This document shows positions 16,960 to 26,262 of a DNA stretch of 64,000 nucleotides, piece by piece. The DNA is from Reinekea blandensis MED297 (GTDB lineage: Bacteria; Pseudomonadota; Gammaproteobacteria; Pseudomonadales; Natronospirillaceae). The DNA lies in NCBI RefSeq assembly GCF_000153185.1, contig NZ_CH724153.1, forward strand, positions 221,016 to 285,015. Direction: 5' to 3'. A program made the translations under genes and the position numbers. The notes beneath the pieces are model-generated. The model was not told the origin of the DNA. It did no database searches and saw only the letters and a list, made by a program, of their open reading frames with translations. Every line of letters starts with the position of its first letter. The first letter of the stretch is position 1.

Positions 16960-18939
16960 TCAGTCTGGAACGTTCAGATCGTAACCCGCTACCACCCGTA
17001 AGGTTTCGGCCACGCTCCAAGCCTGTTGGAAACACCCTCTGGCCGCGTGTGGGGCATCGCCATCAAACACTTCCGATATCCCGTTGAGACCTGCTTCGGT
17101 GTAAAAGTGTTGCTTCATACCTCGCAGTAAGTGTTCGGCTAAGGATTTATCACCGGTAACCTTCATTGCTGCGTCAATGAAACATCCCATCGGCCATGCC
17201 CAAACGGTACCCTGATGGTAAGCGAGGTCTCTGTCTGACAAAGCGCCGTAGTAGCGGCCTTTGTAATCCGGGTGATCGGCCGCCAGGCTGCGCAACCCAA
17301 CCGGGGTGTAGAGCTTGTCGTAGACGCAATGGAAGACGTCGGCCTGTTGTGAAGTGGTCAGCGGTGAGTAGGGCAGCGCGACGGCAATGATCTGATTGCA
17401 TCGGATATCGTCGTTAGGTTGGCCGTTGGCAACGTAGTCATAACAGCAACCGGCTTGAGCATTCCAGAAGGTATTCTGAAAGCTCTGTTCCACTCGTTGT
17501 GCGAGCTCCCGGTAAGGTTGAGATTCCTCTTGAAAGTGCTCGGCGCAGTCTGCCAGAAAGTTCAGCGCGTTGTACCACAGAGCGTTGATTTCAACGGCTT
17601 TGCCATAGCGTGGGGTCACGGCATAGCCGTCAAACTTAACATCCATCCAGGTCAATTGGGTGTCGGCATCGCCGCCACTGATCAACCCATCGCTGTCCAT
17701 ATGAATACCATAACGAGTGCCACGCTGGTGATGGCGGATGATGTCTTTGAGGTCGTCATACAGCACGTCGCGGATGAACGCCCAATCACCGGTATGATCG
17801 GCATACTGTTGAATGGCCCGAAAGAACCACAGCGTGGCATCGATGGTGTTGTACCTCAGCGGTTCGCCAGCACGGTCGGGAAACTTGTTGGGTAACATGC
17901 CACCGTTGAGATAGTGCGCAAAGGTTTTCAGAATATTGCGGGCAAGGTCGGGCTGCCCGGTACTCAAGGTGGTACCGGCAAGGGCGATCATGGTGTCGCG
18001 GCCCCAATCTCCGAACCAGGGAAAGCCCGCGAGCAAGGTTTTTCCCTGAACGGATTGCCGGTCGGCCACCAATTGCAGGGCACTGGTGGTCAGGTCGTTG
18101 AAGAAGTCGTTGTCTGAAATCCGTGTTCGCCCTTCGGTGAGCGCTCGTTGATAGGCTTGCTCGGCATTCGGCCAGGTGTCTTCCAGGGTACCGATAAGCG
18201 TTACGCTCTGGTTAACACCGAGGGTGACGTCGGCTTGATAGACCGGCAGCGACGCGTCGAACTGATCGTATCCCTGATCTTCCCGTTCCAGTGGGTAGAC
18301 CAGATGATGCTGTTGTTGCGCAGTGTCCAACGGCAGCCATTGCTCGGTGATGTTTCGTTTGGCTTCGGTGCTTTGCAGTCCGAACCGCAGTTGCACCGTA
18401 TCGTTACTGAGCGAACGGTGCTCAGGCGAATAGTGCCATTGACTCACATCGTCTGCAGTCAGTCTCGCCTTATGCCCCTCAGCAGCCCGGAAGTGCACGC
18501 TGTTCAGCAGTGTCAGGTTTGCCGTCTCATCGGGAGCCGCTAACAGGGTGTAGCGCAGCAACGTGCAGGCCCGGCCCGGCACCATGAAGAGTTCCTTTTT
18601 TAACTGGCACCCGTGCACCTGGTACACCCAGGTCGGCATCGGGCGAGCCTGAAAGCTGAGCAGGTGTTTTTCACCGCCGGCACGATGGGTGGTTTGCTCT
18701 TCCGTCAGCCATTGGCGGCTGTCGAGTGACACACCATTGAGCGTTTCGGCGCAATGGTGCCAGGTCATCATCCGGTCCATCGGAGGGACGACCGAATGCA
18801 CCAACAACCCATGAAACTTGCGCGATAAGCCGCCATGAATGGCCAGGCTGGCGAAACTGCCGGTACCATTGGTGACCAGACATTCCAATTTATCCGAGAC
18901 GGTCGGTGTGTGCAGTGAAGAGAGCGATAGAGTTGTCAT
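16960..18939 (-). CDS. amylo-alpha-1,6-glucosidase (glycogen debranching enzyme)
   Basis: 659 residues, a GH133-type debranching enzyme hydrolysing alpha-1,6 branches of glycogen or limit dextrin. The N-terminal GDE_N beta domain begins LECLVTNGTGSFASLAIHGGLSRKFHGLLV. The (alpha/alpha)6 catalytic domain has FPWFGDWGRDTMIALAG, NTIDATLWFFRA and LISGGDADTQLTWMDVK, typical of the family, including the Asp/Glu-rich sites. YHQGTVWAWPMGCFIDA closes the barrel. Length is normal. It is a lone gene, convergent with the LuxR-type regulator and not in a glg cluster here. Confidence 0.93.
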   Translation of the reverse strand: MTTLSLSSLHTPTVSDKLECLVTNGTGSFASLAIHGGLSRKFHGLLVHSVVPPMDRMMTWHHCAETLNGVSLDSRQWLTEEQTTHRAGGEKHLLSFQARPMPTWVYQVHGCQLKKELFMVPGRACTLLRYTLLAAPDETANLTLLNSVHFRAAEGHKARLTADDVSQWHYSPEHRSLSNDTVQLRFGLQSTEAKRNITEQWLPLDTAQQQHHLVYPLEREDQGYDQFDASLPVYQADVTLGVNQSVTLIGTLEDTWPNAEQAYQRALTEGRTRISDNDFFNDLTTSALQLVADRQSVQGKTLLAGFPWFGDWGRDTMIALAGTTLSTGQPDLARNILKTFAHYLNGGMLPNKFPDRAGEPLRYNTIDATLWFFRAIQQYADHTGDWAFIRDVLYDDLKDIIRHHQRGTRYGIHMDSDGLISGGDADTQLTWMDVKFDGYAVTPRYGKAVEINALWYNALNFLADCAEHFQEESQPYRELAQRVEQSFQNTFWNAQAGCCYDYVANGQPNDDIRCNQIIAVALPYSPLTTSQQADVFHCVYDKLYTPVGLRSLAADHPDYKGRYYGALSDRDLAYHQGTVWAWPMGCFIDAAMKVTGDKSLAEHLLRGMKQHFYTEAGLNGISEVFDGDAPHAARGCFQQAWSVAETLRVVAGYDLNVPD

Positions 18940-19071
18940 GGGAAGCCTGTTGCTGATAACCGATGGCTGGAAAGTTTATCGATGACAGGCGGGGGGTGAG
19001 GATGGAATTGTTGCGGGGCTTGACTGTCGGGTACCGGTTGTACCGGCCCCGATGTCGCCAAACCGGCCGTT

Positions 19072-19266
19072 TTACAGCAACTGCGGATTGGCTCGTTTAA
19101 AGTCTCTTAAGGCTTTGCGGGCACCTTCGACTTTGCCGTACAGCCGAACCCGTTCTTTTTTATCGCCGGTACCGTTTGGGTTTTCCTTCACAAAGGCTCG
19201 TTTTTCGGCTTCGGCGTCTTCGATAGCCTTCTCAAGTGCCTCTAACTGGTCTTGTAACTCACTCAT
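19072..19266 (-). CDS. small coiled-coil protein of unknown function
   Basis: 64 residues from the ATG at 19266, chosen because GAGGGAAG lies just upstream. It is very charged and helical (MSELQDQLEALEKAIEDAEA, then KKERVRLYGKVEGARKALRDFKRANPQLL) and probably forms a short coiled coil. I recognise no named family. It is a monocistronic unit beside the debranching enzyme. Confidence 0.6.
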   Translation of the reverse strand: MSELQDQLEALEKAIEDAEAEKRAFVKENPNGTGDKKERVRLYGKVEGARKALRDFKRANPQLL

Positions 19267-19642
19267 ATCTTCCCTCGATTGTCTGTCATGGCATCCTGAA
19301 CCTCTGCGGTTCCTGCCGCCGGGGTCTGCCAACTTATTATAGTGCATGCCGGTTGATGGTTAGGAATGACCATCGTAAAGGCCTGCCGGGTGGATCGTGC
19401 CACTCGTGTTATGGCAGTTAGTTTCTCAAATCCTGTTCAAGGCTGCACGTTTTTGTGACTCGTTTCATGAAAAGGCCTCGCTAAACCGGTCCAATAATGC
19501 CTCAAAAACAGTGTTCGTTCGTGTGTTTTGCTCTGGAAAGGCTCCATGACGCCTTTTTCAACACCTTTTTCGCCCGTCAACATTGATTTTCCGGACGTTC
19601 AACCAGACCCTTGTAGGTCTATGCATCTGATGGAAAGGTTTC
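19267..19642. promoter_or_regulatory. upstream region of kbl-tdh
   Basis: About 375 bases. It contains a short inverted repeat GATGGT / ACCATC near 19353-19372, the candidate leader ORF at 19546, and presumably the promoter of the kbl-tdh operon. No RNA gene was recognised. Confidence 0.4.
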
Positions 19643-19650
19643 ATGTCTAA
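19546..19650 (+). CDS. possible 34-codon leader ORF overlapping the kbl start
   Basis: ATG with GGAAAGG 4 bases upstream opens a 34-codon frame (starting [15 protein letters not shown]) whose TAA lies at 19648-19650, just inside kbl in another frame. The kbl ATG (19643) has the same GGAAAGG motif 4 bases upstream. Ribosomes finishing this ORF would stop on the kbl start, which allows translational coupling. It has no run of Thr or Gly codons, so classical attenuation is not supported. Confidence 0.3.
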   Translation: MTPFSTPFSPVNIDFPDVQPDPCRSMHLMERFHV

Positions 19651-20830
19651 GTCTCTTTTGACCCGTTTACCTCAACAGCTCGATGAGCTCAAAGCTGAAG
19701 GGCTGTTTAAGTCTGAGCGTGTGATTGACGGACCTCAGGGGCCGGATATTCATACCCAGGCGGGCGATGTGATCAATCTGTGCGCCAACAACTACCTTGG
19801 TCTGGCGAATCACCCGGAGATGATCGAGGCCGCCAAAGCCGGTATGGATCAATACGGATTCGGTGCCGCATCGGTTCGCTTTATCTGCGGCACGCAACGA
19901 GTGCATAAATCACTGGAAAAGGCGCTCAGCGAGTTCCTGAACATGGACGACACCATTTTGTACAGCAGTTGTTTTGATGCCAATGGTGGTTTGTTTGAAA
20001 CCCTGCTGGATGAGCAGGATGCCGTAATCTCCGATGCCCTGAACCACGCCTCAATCATCGACGGTGTGCGCCTGTGTAAAGCCAAACGCTACCGCTATGC
20101 GAACAACGACATGGCCGAGCTGGAAGCGGCTCTGCAGGATGCTCAATCAGCGCGCACCCGGTTGATTGTGACCGATGGGGTGTTTTCGATGGATGGTGTC
20201 ATTGCCGACCTGAAAAGCATCTGTGACCTGGCGGATAAGTACGATGCCCTAGTCATGGTCGATGACAGTCACGCGGTTGGTTTTATGGGTGAAAACGGAC
20301 GTGGCAGCCACGAGTATTGCGATGTGCTGGGTCGGGTGGACATCATCACCGGAACCCTGGGTAAAGCCCTGGGCGGTGCCAGTGGTGGTTATACGGCCGC
20401 GCGTCAGCCGATTGTCGATTGGTTGCGGCAGCGTTCGCGACCTTATCTGTTTTCCAACTCACTGGCACCAAGCATTGCGGCCGCCAGTTTGAAGGTGTTA
20501 GAGCTGATCCGTGACGGCGATGCCCTGCGTCAGCAGCTCTGGTCTCATGCACGGCATTTCCGACAGCGCATGACGGACGCTGGGTTCACTTTGGCCGGTA
20601 AAGACCATGCCATCATTCCGGTGATGATTGGCGATGCCTCCCTGGCTTCAAAAATGGCCGATGCATTGTTGACTAAAGGCGTCTATGTGATTGGCTTCAG
20701 CTATCCGGTGGTCCCAAAAGGGCAGGCGCGCATCCGCACCCAGATGAACGCGGCCATGACGCCTGAGCAACTGGATACCGTCATCGATGCCTTTATTGAA
20801 GTGGGTAAAGAATTTGGAGTCATTGCATGA
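19643..20830 (+). CDS. kbl: glycine C-acetyltransferase (2-amino-3-ketobutyrate CoA ligase)
   Basis: 395 residues, PLP-dependent alpha-oxoamine synthase that cleaves 2-amino-3-ketobutyrate with CoA to glycine and acetyl-CoA. The PLP lysine is K241 in [15 protein letters not shown]. Other family marks are [39 protein letters not shown] and [12 protein letters not shown]. It overlaps the next gene tdh by 4 bases, the standard threonine-degradation operon. GGAAAGG precedes the ATG. Confidence 0.97.
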   Translation: MSKSLLTRLPQQLDELKAEGLFKSERVIDGPQGPDIHTQAGDVINLCANNYLGLANHPEMIEAAKAGMDQYGFGAASVRFICGTQRVHKSLEKALSEFLNMDDTILYSSCFDANGGLFETLLDEQDAVISDALNHASIIDGVRLCKAKRYRYANNDMAELEAALQDAQSARTRLIVTDGVFSMDGVIADLKSICDLADKYDALVMVDDSHAVGFMGENGRGSHEYCDVLGRVDIITGTLGKALGGASGGYTAARQPIVDWLRQRSRPYLFSNSLAPSIAAASLKVLELIRDGDALRQQLWSHARHFRQRMTDAGFTLAGKDHAIIPVMIGDASLASKMADALLTKGVYVIGFSYPVVPKGQARIRTQMNAAMTPEQLDTVIDAFIEVGKEFGVIA

Positions 20831-21849
20831 AAGCGTTAGCGAAGTTAAAGGCCGAACCGGGTATCTGGATGACCGATGCGCCGGAACCGGAGGTCGGTCA
20901 TAACGACCTGTTGATTAAGATCCGCAAGACCGCGATCTGCGGCACCGATGTTCATATTTATAACTGGGATCACTGGTCGCAGGAAAACGTGCCTTTGGGT
21001 CTGGTGACCGGTCACGAATACGCCGGTGAAGTCGTCGGCATGGGTCAGGAAGTGCAGGGCTTTAAAGTCGGGGATCGCGTCAGCGGTGAGGGGCACATCA
21101 CCTGTGGTCACTGCCGCAACTGCCGCGCGGGTCGTCGCCATTTGTGTCGTAATACGCAAGGCGTTGGCGTGAACCGGGCCGGTGCCTTTGCCGAGTATCT
21201 GGTCATTCCGGCTTTTAATGCTTTCAAACTGCCGGATGAAGTCACCGATGATATGGCGTCGATTTTCGATCCGTTTGGTAACGCCGTCCATACGGCATTG
21301 AGTTTTAACCTGGTCGCCGAAGATGTGTTGATCACCGGTGCCGGGCCGATTGGCATCATGGCCGCATCCGTTGCAAAGCACGTTGGGGCACGAAACATTG
21401 TCATCACCGACGTCAATGATTACCGCTTAGGGCTGGCAAGCCAGATGGGCGCGACCCGGACGGTCAATGTGGCACAAGAACGGCTTGAAGACGTAATGCA
21501 GCAACTGGGGATGGCCGAAGGGTTTGACGTCGGTTTGGAAATGTCCGGCGTACCCAGCGCCTTTCGCTCCATGCTCAAAGCGATGAATCATGGCGGTAAG
21601 GTGGCACTGTTGGGCATTCCACCCGAACAGATGGGCATCGACTGGAACGACATCATTTTTAAAGGCCTGGAGCTGAAAGGCATCTATGGCCGGGAAATGT
21701 TTGAAACCTGGTACAAGATGGCGGGTCTGATTCAATCCGGTCTCGATCTGAACCCCATCATCACCCATCATTTCAGTGTGGATGACTATCAGCAGGGCTT
21801 TGATATCATGCGCTCCGGGCAATCCGGAAAAGTCATTTTGGAATGGTGA
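20827..21849 (+). CDS. tdh: L-threonine 3-dehydrogenase
   Basis: 340 residues, zinc-dependent medium-chain dehydrogenase that oxidises threonine to 2-amino-3-ketobutyrate with NAD+. The catalytic zinc ligand is Cys38 in [18 protein letters not shown], with His in [10 protein letters not shown]. The structural-zinc cysteines are in [17 protein letters not shown]. The Rossmann motif is [21 protein letters not shown] overlap with kbl implies translational coupling. The product feeds Kbl directly. Confidence 0.97.
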   Translation: MKALAKLKAEPGIWMTDAPEPEVGHNDLLIKIRKTAICGTDVHIYNWDHWSQENVPLGLVTGHEYAGEVVGMGQEVQGFKVGDRVSGEGHITCGHCRNCRAGRRHLCRNTQGVGVNRAGAFAEYLVIPAFNAFKLPDEVTDDMASIFDPFGNAVHTALSFNLVAEDVLITGAGPIGIMAASVAKHVGARNIVITDVNDYRLGLASQMGATRTVNVAQERLEDVMQQLGMAEGFDVGLEMSGVPSAFRSMLKAMNHGGKVALLGIPPEQMGIDWNDIIFKGLELKGIYGREMFETWYKMAGLIQSGLDLNPIITHHFSVDDYQQGFDIMRSGQSGKVILEW

Positions 21850-22469
21850 TGAATACCACGTTCTTCTTCAACGCACTGACCAGCTATTTTGTGGTGATCG
21901 ATCCGATTGGTTGTGCGTTGATCTTCTATTCACTGACGCTCGGCCAATCGACTCGGCAAAAAGCCAAAACCATACTCAAGTCGATGGCGATTGCACTCGG
22001 CATCATCCTGTCGTTTGCCATCGCCGGGGAACGGTTGCTGACCGCGCTGGGTATCTCTATGGATGCCTTGCGTGTTGCGGGCGGCATACTGCTGTTCAAT
22101 ACCGCATTCCGGATGATCACCAAAGTGCCGGAAGATCAGAGCCTGCATCACGAGTCGCCACACGATGTGCGCATTGGTCACATTACCGTGTACCCCTTGG
22201 CTATACCACTGATGGCCGGCCCGGGAACGCTGACCCTGACCGTTCTGTTGATGGCCAATGGCGAGCAAACGGTGGATCAGGTGATGGTGATTGTTGCCGC
22301 AGTCATTGTGTTATTGGTGACAGTTTTACTCTCGGTGTTGTCAGGAAAGCTTCGGAAAGTATTGGGGCAGACCGGCGATGAAATCATTCAGCGTTTGCTG
22401 GGCGTTTTACTGGCGGCGCTGGCGATTCAGTTTGTCGCCAATGGCGTGAATGGTTTGTTTTTGTCGTAA
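21849..22469 (+). CDS. MarC-family integral membrane protein
   Basis: About 206 residues with six predicted membrane segments, for example FFFNALTSYFVVIDPIGCALIFYSL, ALGIILSFAIAGERLL and VMVIVAAVIVLLVTVLLSVLSG. DPIG near the N-terminus and YPLAIPLMAGPGTLT in the middle mark the MarC/UPF0056 family, whose transport function is unsettled. The start overlaps the tdh stop (TGATG); an ATG 6 bases earlier (21843) is equally possible. It is in line with kbl-tdh and probably on the same message. Confidence 0.9.
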   Translation: MNTTFFFNALTSYFVVIDPIGCALIFYSLTLGQSTRQKAKTILKSMAIALGIILSFAIAGERLLTALGISMDALRVAGGILLFNTAFRMITKVPEDQSLHHESPHDVRIGHITVYPLAIPLMAGPGTLTLTVLLMANGEQTVDQVMVIVAAVIVLLVTVLLSVLSGKLRKVLGQTGDEIIQRLLGVLLAALAIQFVANGVNGLFLS

Positions 22470-22478
22470 GGACTGCGC

Positions 22479-23633
22479 ATGCTCACCGCCATTGCCATTC
22501 GTAACTATCGCTCCATCTTAGACTTGAAAGCACCCCTGTCTCAGTTGACCGTGATTACCGGGCCTAATGGCAGTGGCAAATCCAATCTGTATAAATCCTT
22601 ACGTCTATTGGCTGAAACCGCACGAGGTGGCGTCGTGCATTCGCTGGCCCGAGAAGGTGGTCTGGAATCGACTTTTTGGGCCGGCCCTGAAAAACTGACC
22701 CGGAGCATGAAGGCCCGTGAAGTCGAAGTGCAGGGAGGACCCAGGCAGTCACGGGTGCAGCTTCAGCTCGGCTTTGCCAGCGATGCGTTCAGCTACAGCA
22801 TTACGCTAGGCTTGCCCGTGCCATCGACGTCGGCTTTTTCTCTCGATCCGGAAATCAAACGCGAAGTGATCTGGCATGGTTCCGTGTGTCGTCCGGCATC
22901 GAGCCTGGTTGAGCGAAAGGGGCCGATGGTTCGCGCTCGCGACGGTCGCCAATGGCGGGTAATTCATGAGCATACGCCCAGCTTTACCAGCCTGTTTGAC
23001 ACCCTTGCCGATCCGGTATCGGCACCGGAGGTGTTTCAGCTACGTGAGTTTATTCGACAATGGCGCTTCTATGATCATTTTCGGACCGACAAAGATGCGC
23101 CCGCACGCCAACCTCAATTGGGAACCCGGACGCCGGTTTTAAGTCAGGATGGACACGATCTCGCCGCCGCCATTCAAACCATAATGGAAATCGGCGATAA
23201 AGCATTGCTCGATGGATCGATTAATGATGCGTTTCCGGGAGCGAGTATTCATGTCGGTTCCGAAGCCGACGGACGCTTCACCTTGTATTTCCAACAGGAA
23301 GGGTTGCTGCGTCCGCTGACCGCTGCCGAATTGTCTGACGGCACCCTGAGGTATCTGTTACTGATGGCCGCGTTGCTGTCTCCCCGGCCGCCCAGTTTGA
23401 TGATCCTGAACGAACCTGAAACCAGCCTGCATCCCGATTTGTTGCCAGCATTGGCGAGGCTGATCGCCCGGGTGTCTGAAGAGACTCAGGTGTGGGTGGT
23501 GTCGCACGCAAGTCGGTTAATCGCTGCGTTGAACAAGGCCGACCATTGTCACTCTATTGAGCTGGAAAAAGAGTTTGGTGCGACCAAGGTTGTCGATCAG
23601 GGCATGCTCGATGAACCGCCCTGGCAATGGTGA
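22479..23633 (+). CDS. AAA-family ATPase, RecF/SMC-like, predicted
   Basis: 384 residues. Walker A is GPNGSGKS at 28-35 and follows ITAIRNYRSILDL-type strands typical of RecF-like ABC ATPases. The signature region is LSDGTLRYLLLMAALLSP, Walker B is PSLMILNEPETSLHP, and the H-loop-like end is QVWVVSHASRLI. There is no coiled coil, so it is the compact COG4637-like type of predicted ATPase. An OLD-type TOPRIM domain is absent. It follows marC by 9 bases. The role is unknown; DNA-related is only a family-level guess. Confidence 0.85.
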   Translation: MLTAIAIRNYRSILDLKAPLSQLTVITGPNGSGKSNLYKSLRLLAETARGGVVHSLAREGGLESTFWAGPEKLTRSMKAREVEVQGGPRQSRVQLQLGFASDAFSYSITLGLPVPSTSAFSLDPEIKREVIWHGSVCRPASSLVERKGPMVRARDGRQWRVIHEHTPSFTSLFDTLADPVSAPEVFQLREFIRQWRFYDHFRTDKDAPARQPQLGTRTPVLSQDGHDLAAAIQTIMEIGDKALLDGSINDAFPGASIHVGSEADGRFTLYFQQEGLLRPLTAAELSDGTLRYLLLMAALLSPRPPSLMILNEPETSLHPDLLPALARLIARVSEETQVWVVSHASRLIAALNKADHCHSIELEKEFGATKVVDQGMLDEPPWQW

Positions 23634-23652
23634 TGCCTGAGGGGAGCTGACC

Positions 23653-24072
23653 CTAATTGTCGGGGATCAACCGCTTACCCATACCGATGGCATGATCTTC
23701 GGAATACCCTAATTGACGATAAAACTCGATGACCTGAGTATTGGTGGAGCGAACCTGCAGATTGACTTTCGGACACCCCCGTTCCAGCAGTCGCTGTTCC
23801 AGAAAGGTAATCATTTGCCGTGCAATCCCTTCACCCTGAAGGTCAGGGCGAACGCCGAGATAGTTCATCCAGCCTCGGTGCCCTTCGTAACCGCCCATCA
23901 GCGTACCGACCACAACCCCGTCCTGTTCGGCGACCAGAAACAGTTCAGGTTGTTCCCGAAGTTTGCGGTCGATGTCTTTTTCCGGATTGTTCCAGGGGAC
24001 AACCAGGCCGCAGTCGTGCCACAGCGAAATAACGGTCGGCTGATCAGGTTTCTGAAAGGGACGGATAAGCAT
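23653..24072 (-). CDS. GNAT acetyltransferase, YpeA-like
   Basis: About 139 residues from the ATG at 24072, which has TAAGG upstream; the frame reaches back into the MFS gene. It starts MLIRPFQKPDQPTVISLWHDCGLVVPWNNPEKDI, close to YpeA-family proteins. The acetyl-CoA loop is VRPDLQGEGIARQMITFLE, and the end LQVRSTNTQVIEFYRQLGY is standard. It overlaps the 3' end of the upstream MFS gene by 29 bases, so the two are co-transcribed. The substrate is unknown. Confidence 0.88.
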   Translation of the reverse strand: MLIRPFQKPDQPTVISLWHDCGLVVPWNNPEKDIDRKLREQPELFLVAEQDGVVVGTLMGGYEGHRGWMNYLGVRPDLQGEGIARQMITFLEQRLLERGCPKVNLQVRSTNTQVIEFYRQLGYSEDHAIGMGKRLIPDN

Positions 24073-25285
24073 GTCGAAAAGCCTTACTTCGTATGATGAT
24101 GAGCAGAACAATGGCGAGCAACGCAGAAATCAACGAACCGGCGAACGCCTGCTGGAAACCAAACCACTGAGCCAGAATGCCTGCGGTTGAACTACCCGCC
24201 ATGGATCCGATACGCATGGTATTGGTATGGAAGGCAGACGCCCATCCAACTCGCTGCGGCAATTCGTCTTGCAGAATACTGATGCCCAAGCCGACGAAGA
24301 TGCCGAAAAACAATCCATTGAGCAACTGTAAAACCATTAACAAAATAATGTGTTGGGTCCACAGCAGGCAACCGTAAAAAATGATCGCGAGTAAAAATGC
24401 AAACGTCACCAGTCGCGCACGACCAAAGCGTTCGCTCCAGCGGGGCGCCATCAACATAGCCGGAATTTCCAGCGCCGCAGTGATACCCATCAGTATCCCG
24501 ACCCAAGACTCAGCCATGTTAAGCGACTCGGTAATGACCAACGGCATGGCCGTAATGTAGAGCGCGTTCGCCAGGTTGCCGAACAGGATGACACCACTGT
24601 ACAACCAGAAACGCATCGGCACCGGCCCGTGTACGGTTTCCTTCGTGGTCCGTTGTGTGACGGGGCGGGTGTAGTCGGGCAGCCTGAAAAACGTCAGGGC
24701 GAGTGCAATGAAGGCGATCGTAGAGGCTGTCAGATAAGTCGCGGAAAACCCGAGCCAGCCCACCACGGAAAATGACATGGCCGGGCCGATGATCCACATC
24801 AGCGACACACCCGAGCGCATTTGCGCATTTATCTTGGTGCTTTGCAGTCCGCTTTGATCTGCGTGTTGGCGGATCATGCTGAGCAGGATCGGAATGCTGG
24901 TGTTGCCCAGCGCAAAGATCGGAGCACCGATCAGAACGGCTTGCCAGAAATGAGTAAAAATGGAAAACAACAGACCGGTGGTGACCAGCGCGACCAGCGA
25001 AATGATAAGCAGGGTTTTGGCGTTGGTGCCGGCGTCGACAAACTTTCCCGCCTGCTGATTGGTGACCAGACTGAGCAGGGCGGTAGTAACGGTAAAAAAA
25101 CCAATCATAGCCGGTGGTGCATTAAGGTTTTGGATCAGGAACAGACTCATGATCGGCAACACAAACGAGTAGGCCATGGCCGTAATGACGTTCACGATAA
25201 AGAGAATCAGGCTGTCGCCTTGGAAAATAGCTGGGCGGTTTATGGCGACCTCCGAAGTTTGAAAATCAAAAAAGAAGTATAACAC
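24044..25285 (-). CDS. MFS transporter, sugar-efflux (SET) type
   Basis: Up to 413 residues with 12 predicted membrane helices. MSLFLIQNLNAPPAMIGFFTVTTALLSLVTNQQAGKFVD and MRSGVSLMWIIGPAMSFSVVGWLGFSATYL resemble SetA/SetB sugar-efflux permeases. The start is unsure: a GTG at 25285 has no ribosome-binding site, while a perfect GGAGG lies 5 bases before an AUA codon at 25243, from which the protein would begin INRPAIFQGDSLILFIV. A GNAT gene overlaps its 3' end. Sugar efflux is a family inference. Confidence 0.85.
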   Translation of the reverse strand: MLYFFFDFQTSEVAINRPAIFQGDSLILFIVNVITAMAYSFVLPIMSLFLIQNLNAPPAMIGFFTVTTALLSLVTNQQAGKFVDAGTNAKTLLIISLVALVTTGLLFSIFTHFWQAVLIGAPIFALGNTSIPILLSMIRQHADQSGLQSTKINAQMRSGVSLMWIIGPAMSFSVVGWLGFSATYLTASTIAFIALALTFFRLPDYTRPVTQRTTKETVHGPVPMRFWLYSGVILFGNLANALYITAMPLVITESLNMAESWVGILMGITAALEIPAMLMAPRWSERFGRARLVTFAFLLAIIFYGCLLWTQHIILLMVLQLLNGLFFGIFVGLGISILQDELPQRVGWASAFHTNTMRIGSMAGSSTAGILAQWFGFQQAFAGSLISALLAIVLLIIIRSKAFRHAYPSLSET

Positions 25286-25336
25286 GGGTGATTAGTCCGA
25301 GCTTTCATATTCCCACTAACCAGCAGACGTTTTTGG

Positions 25337-25356
25337 AAGACCGTGAGTCTTTTTTT
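25337..25356 (+). terminator. weak hairpin followed by T-run
   Basis: AAGAC / GTCTT with a 5-base loop and a run of T on the plus strand. No plus-strand gene lies upstream, so it would only end unannotated transcription; the stem is short. Confidence 0.25.
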
Positions 25357-25540
25357 ACTTAACTTTTGGCACTGGTTCTGAAGCCCATTGGAGCTGTTGG
25401 CCATGAACTTTGGATGGTGAGTCGGGTGGTATCAGATCAATGTTGTTCGTTTTTAGTTATATGGACGATTTTGGTCTTCTGATAAAGTACTTCCAAGAGT
25501 TTGAACTCCGTTTAAATTTAGATCCTATCAAGGAGAAATA

Positions 25541-26179
25541 ATGAAGAAATATTGGTTTGTACTGCTGTTGATGTCCGGTGTTGTTCATGGCGATATCAGT
25601 ATCTCAACGGATCATCAGAACCATAGTGTCGCTATTCGATATCAAGATCAGGTAGTCAATAAGTTCAGTTTTGAATCTGATAAGGCACCTCTGATACGGT
25701 CGGCTTTATTTCTAAGTCAGGGTGATCATCAAGGAGCTTTTCTTCAACTGGATAAGTTGGGTGGGAACTGTGGTTATCAGGGGTATTTAGCCATGGTAAG
25801 GAATGGGTAGTTGGAGGTTTTGTCTGCCGATTGTAGCTATTGGGAGTACATAGGAAATCGACAGTTGCTATCGATCAGCCGTGTCGACTACATAGGGTTA
25901 TGTGGCTTGCCTACGTCACGCTCCATGTGGCCCAGATATCCCATTATTCAAGAGATTGACTTGCAGGCAGAAAAGCCGATTGTACGAGCGCGTCCAGAGA
26001 GTATTCTCAACAATGATGCAGCTGTTGCTCAGATTGAAACGTTTCGGGCGTTTGTGAGTGAGCATTCGGATCTAACTAAACTTATTGACGCTCAAGAAGC
26101 CGATTTTTGTGCTCGTCTTCCTACGATGACACTGCAAGAACTCCTGGCTGAACTGCCGCAGTTCTCAAAAACGAAATGA
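25541..26179 (+). pseudogene. secreted protein gene interrupted by an in-frame TAG
   Basis: The first part (25541-25810, 89 codons) starts at an ATG with AAGGAG 6 bases upstream and encodes a signal peptide (MKKYWFVLLLMSGVVHGD) and a beta-rich mature part. The frame is closed by TAG at 25808-25810 and continues open without any shift for 122 codons to 26179. Joined, it would be about 212 residues ending LAELPQFSKTK, with cysteines on both sides of the stop that could pair. I know no family. A point mutation, a sequencing error or readthrough would each explain it. Codon use looks similar on both sides. Confidence 0.65.
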
Positions 26180-26216
26180 TCGCATTGGATGGGATTTATC
26201 TGATTTGAAGGACTTT

Positions 26217-26254
26217 GACCGGGCTGCGAACTGCTAACAGTTAACAGCCCGGTC
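26217..26254. repeat. long imperfect hairpin between convergent genes
   Basis: Outer stem GACCGGGCTG / CAGCCCGGTC (10 bases, perfect), a 2x2 internal loop (CG/AA), and an inner stem AACTG / CAGTT with loop CTAA. It lies 8 bases past the fabB stop (minus) and 37 bases past the broken secreted gene (plus). There is no U-tract on either strand. It is probably a bidirectional transcription terminator or 3'-end stabiliser. Confidence 0.6.
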
Positions 26255-26262
26255 GAGGATAA

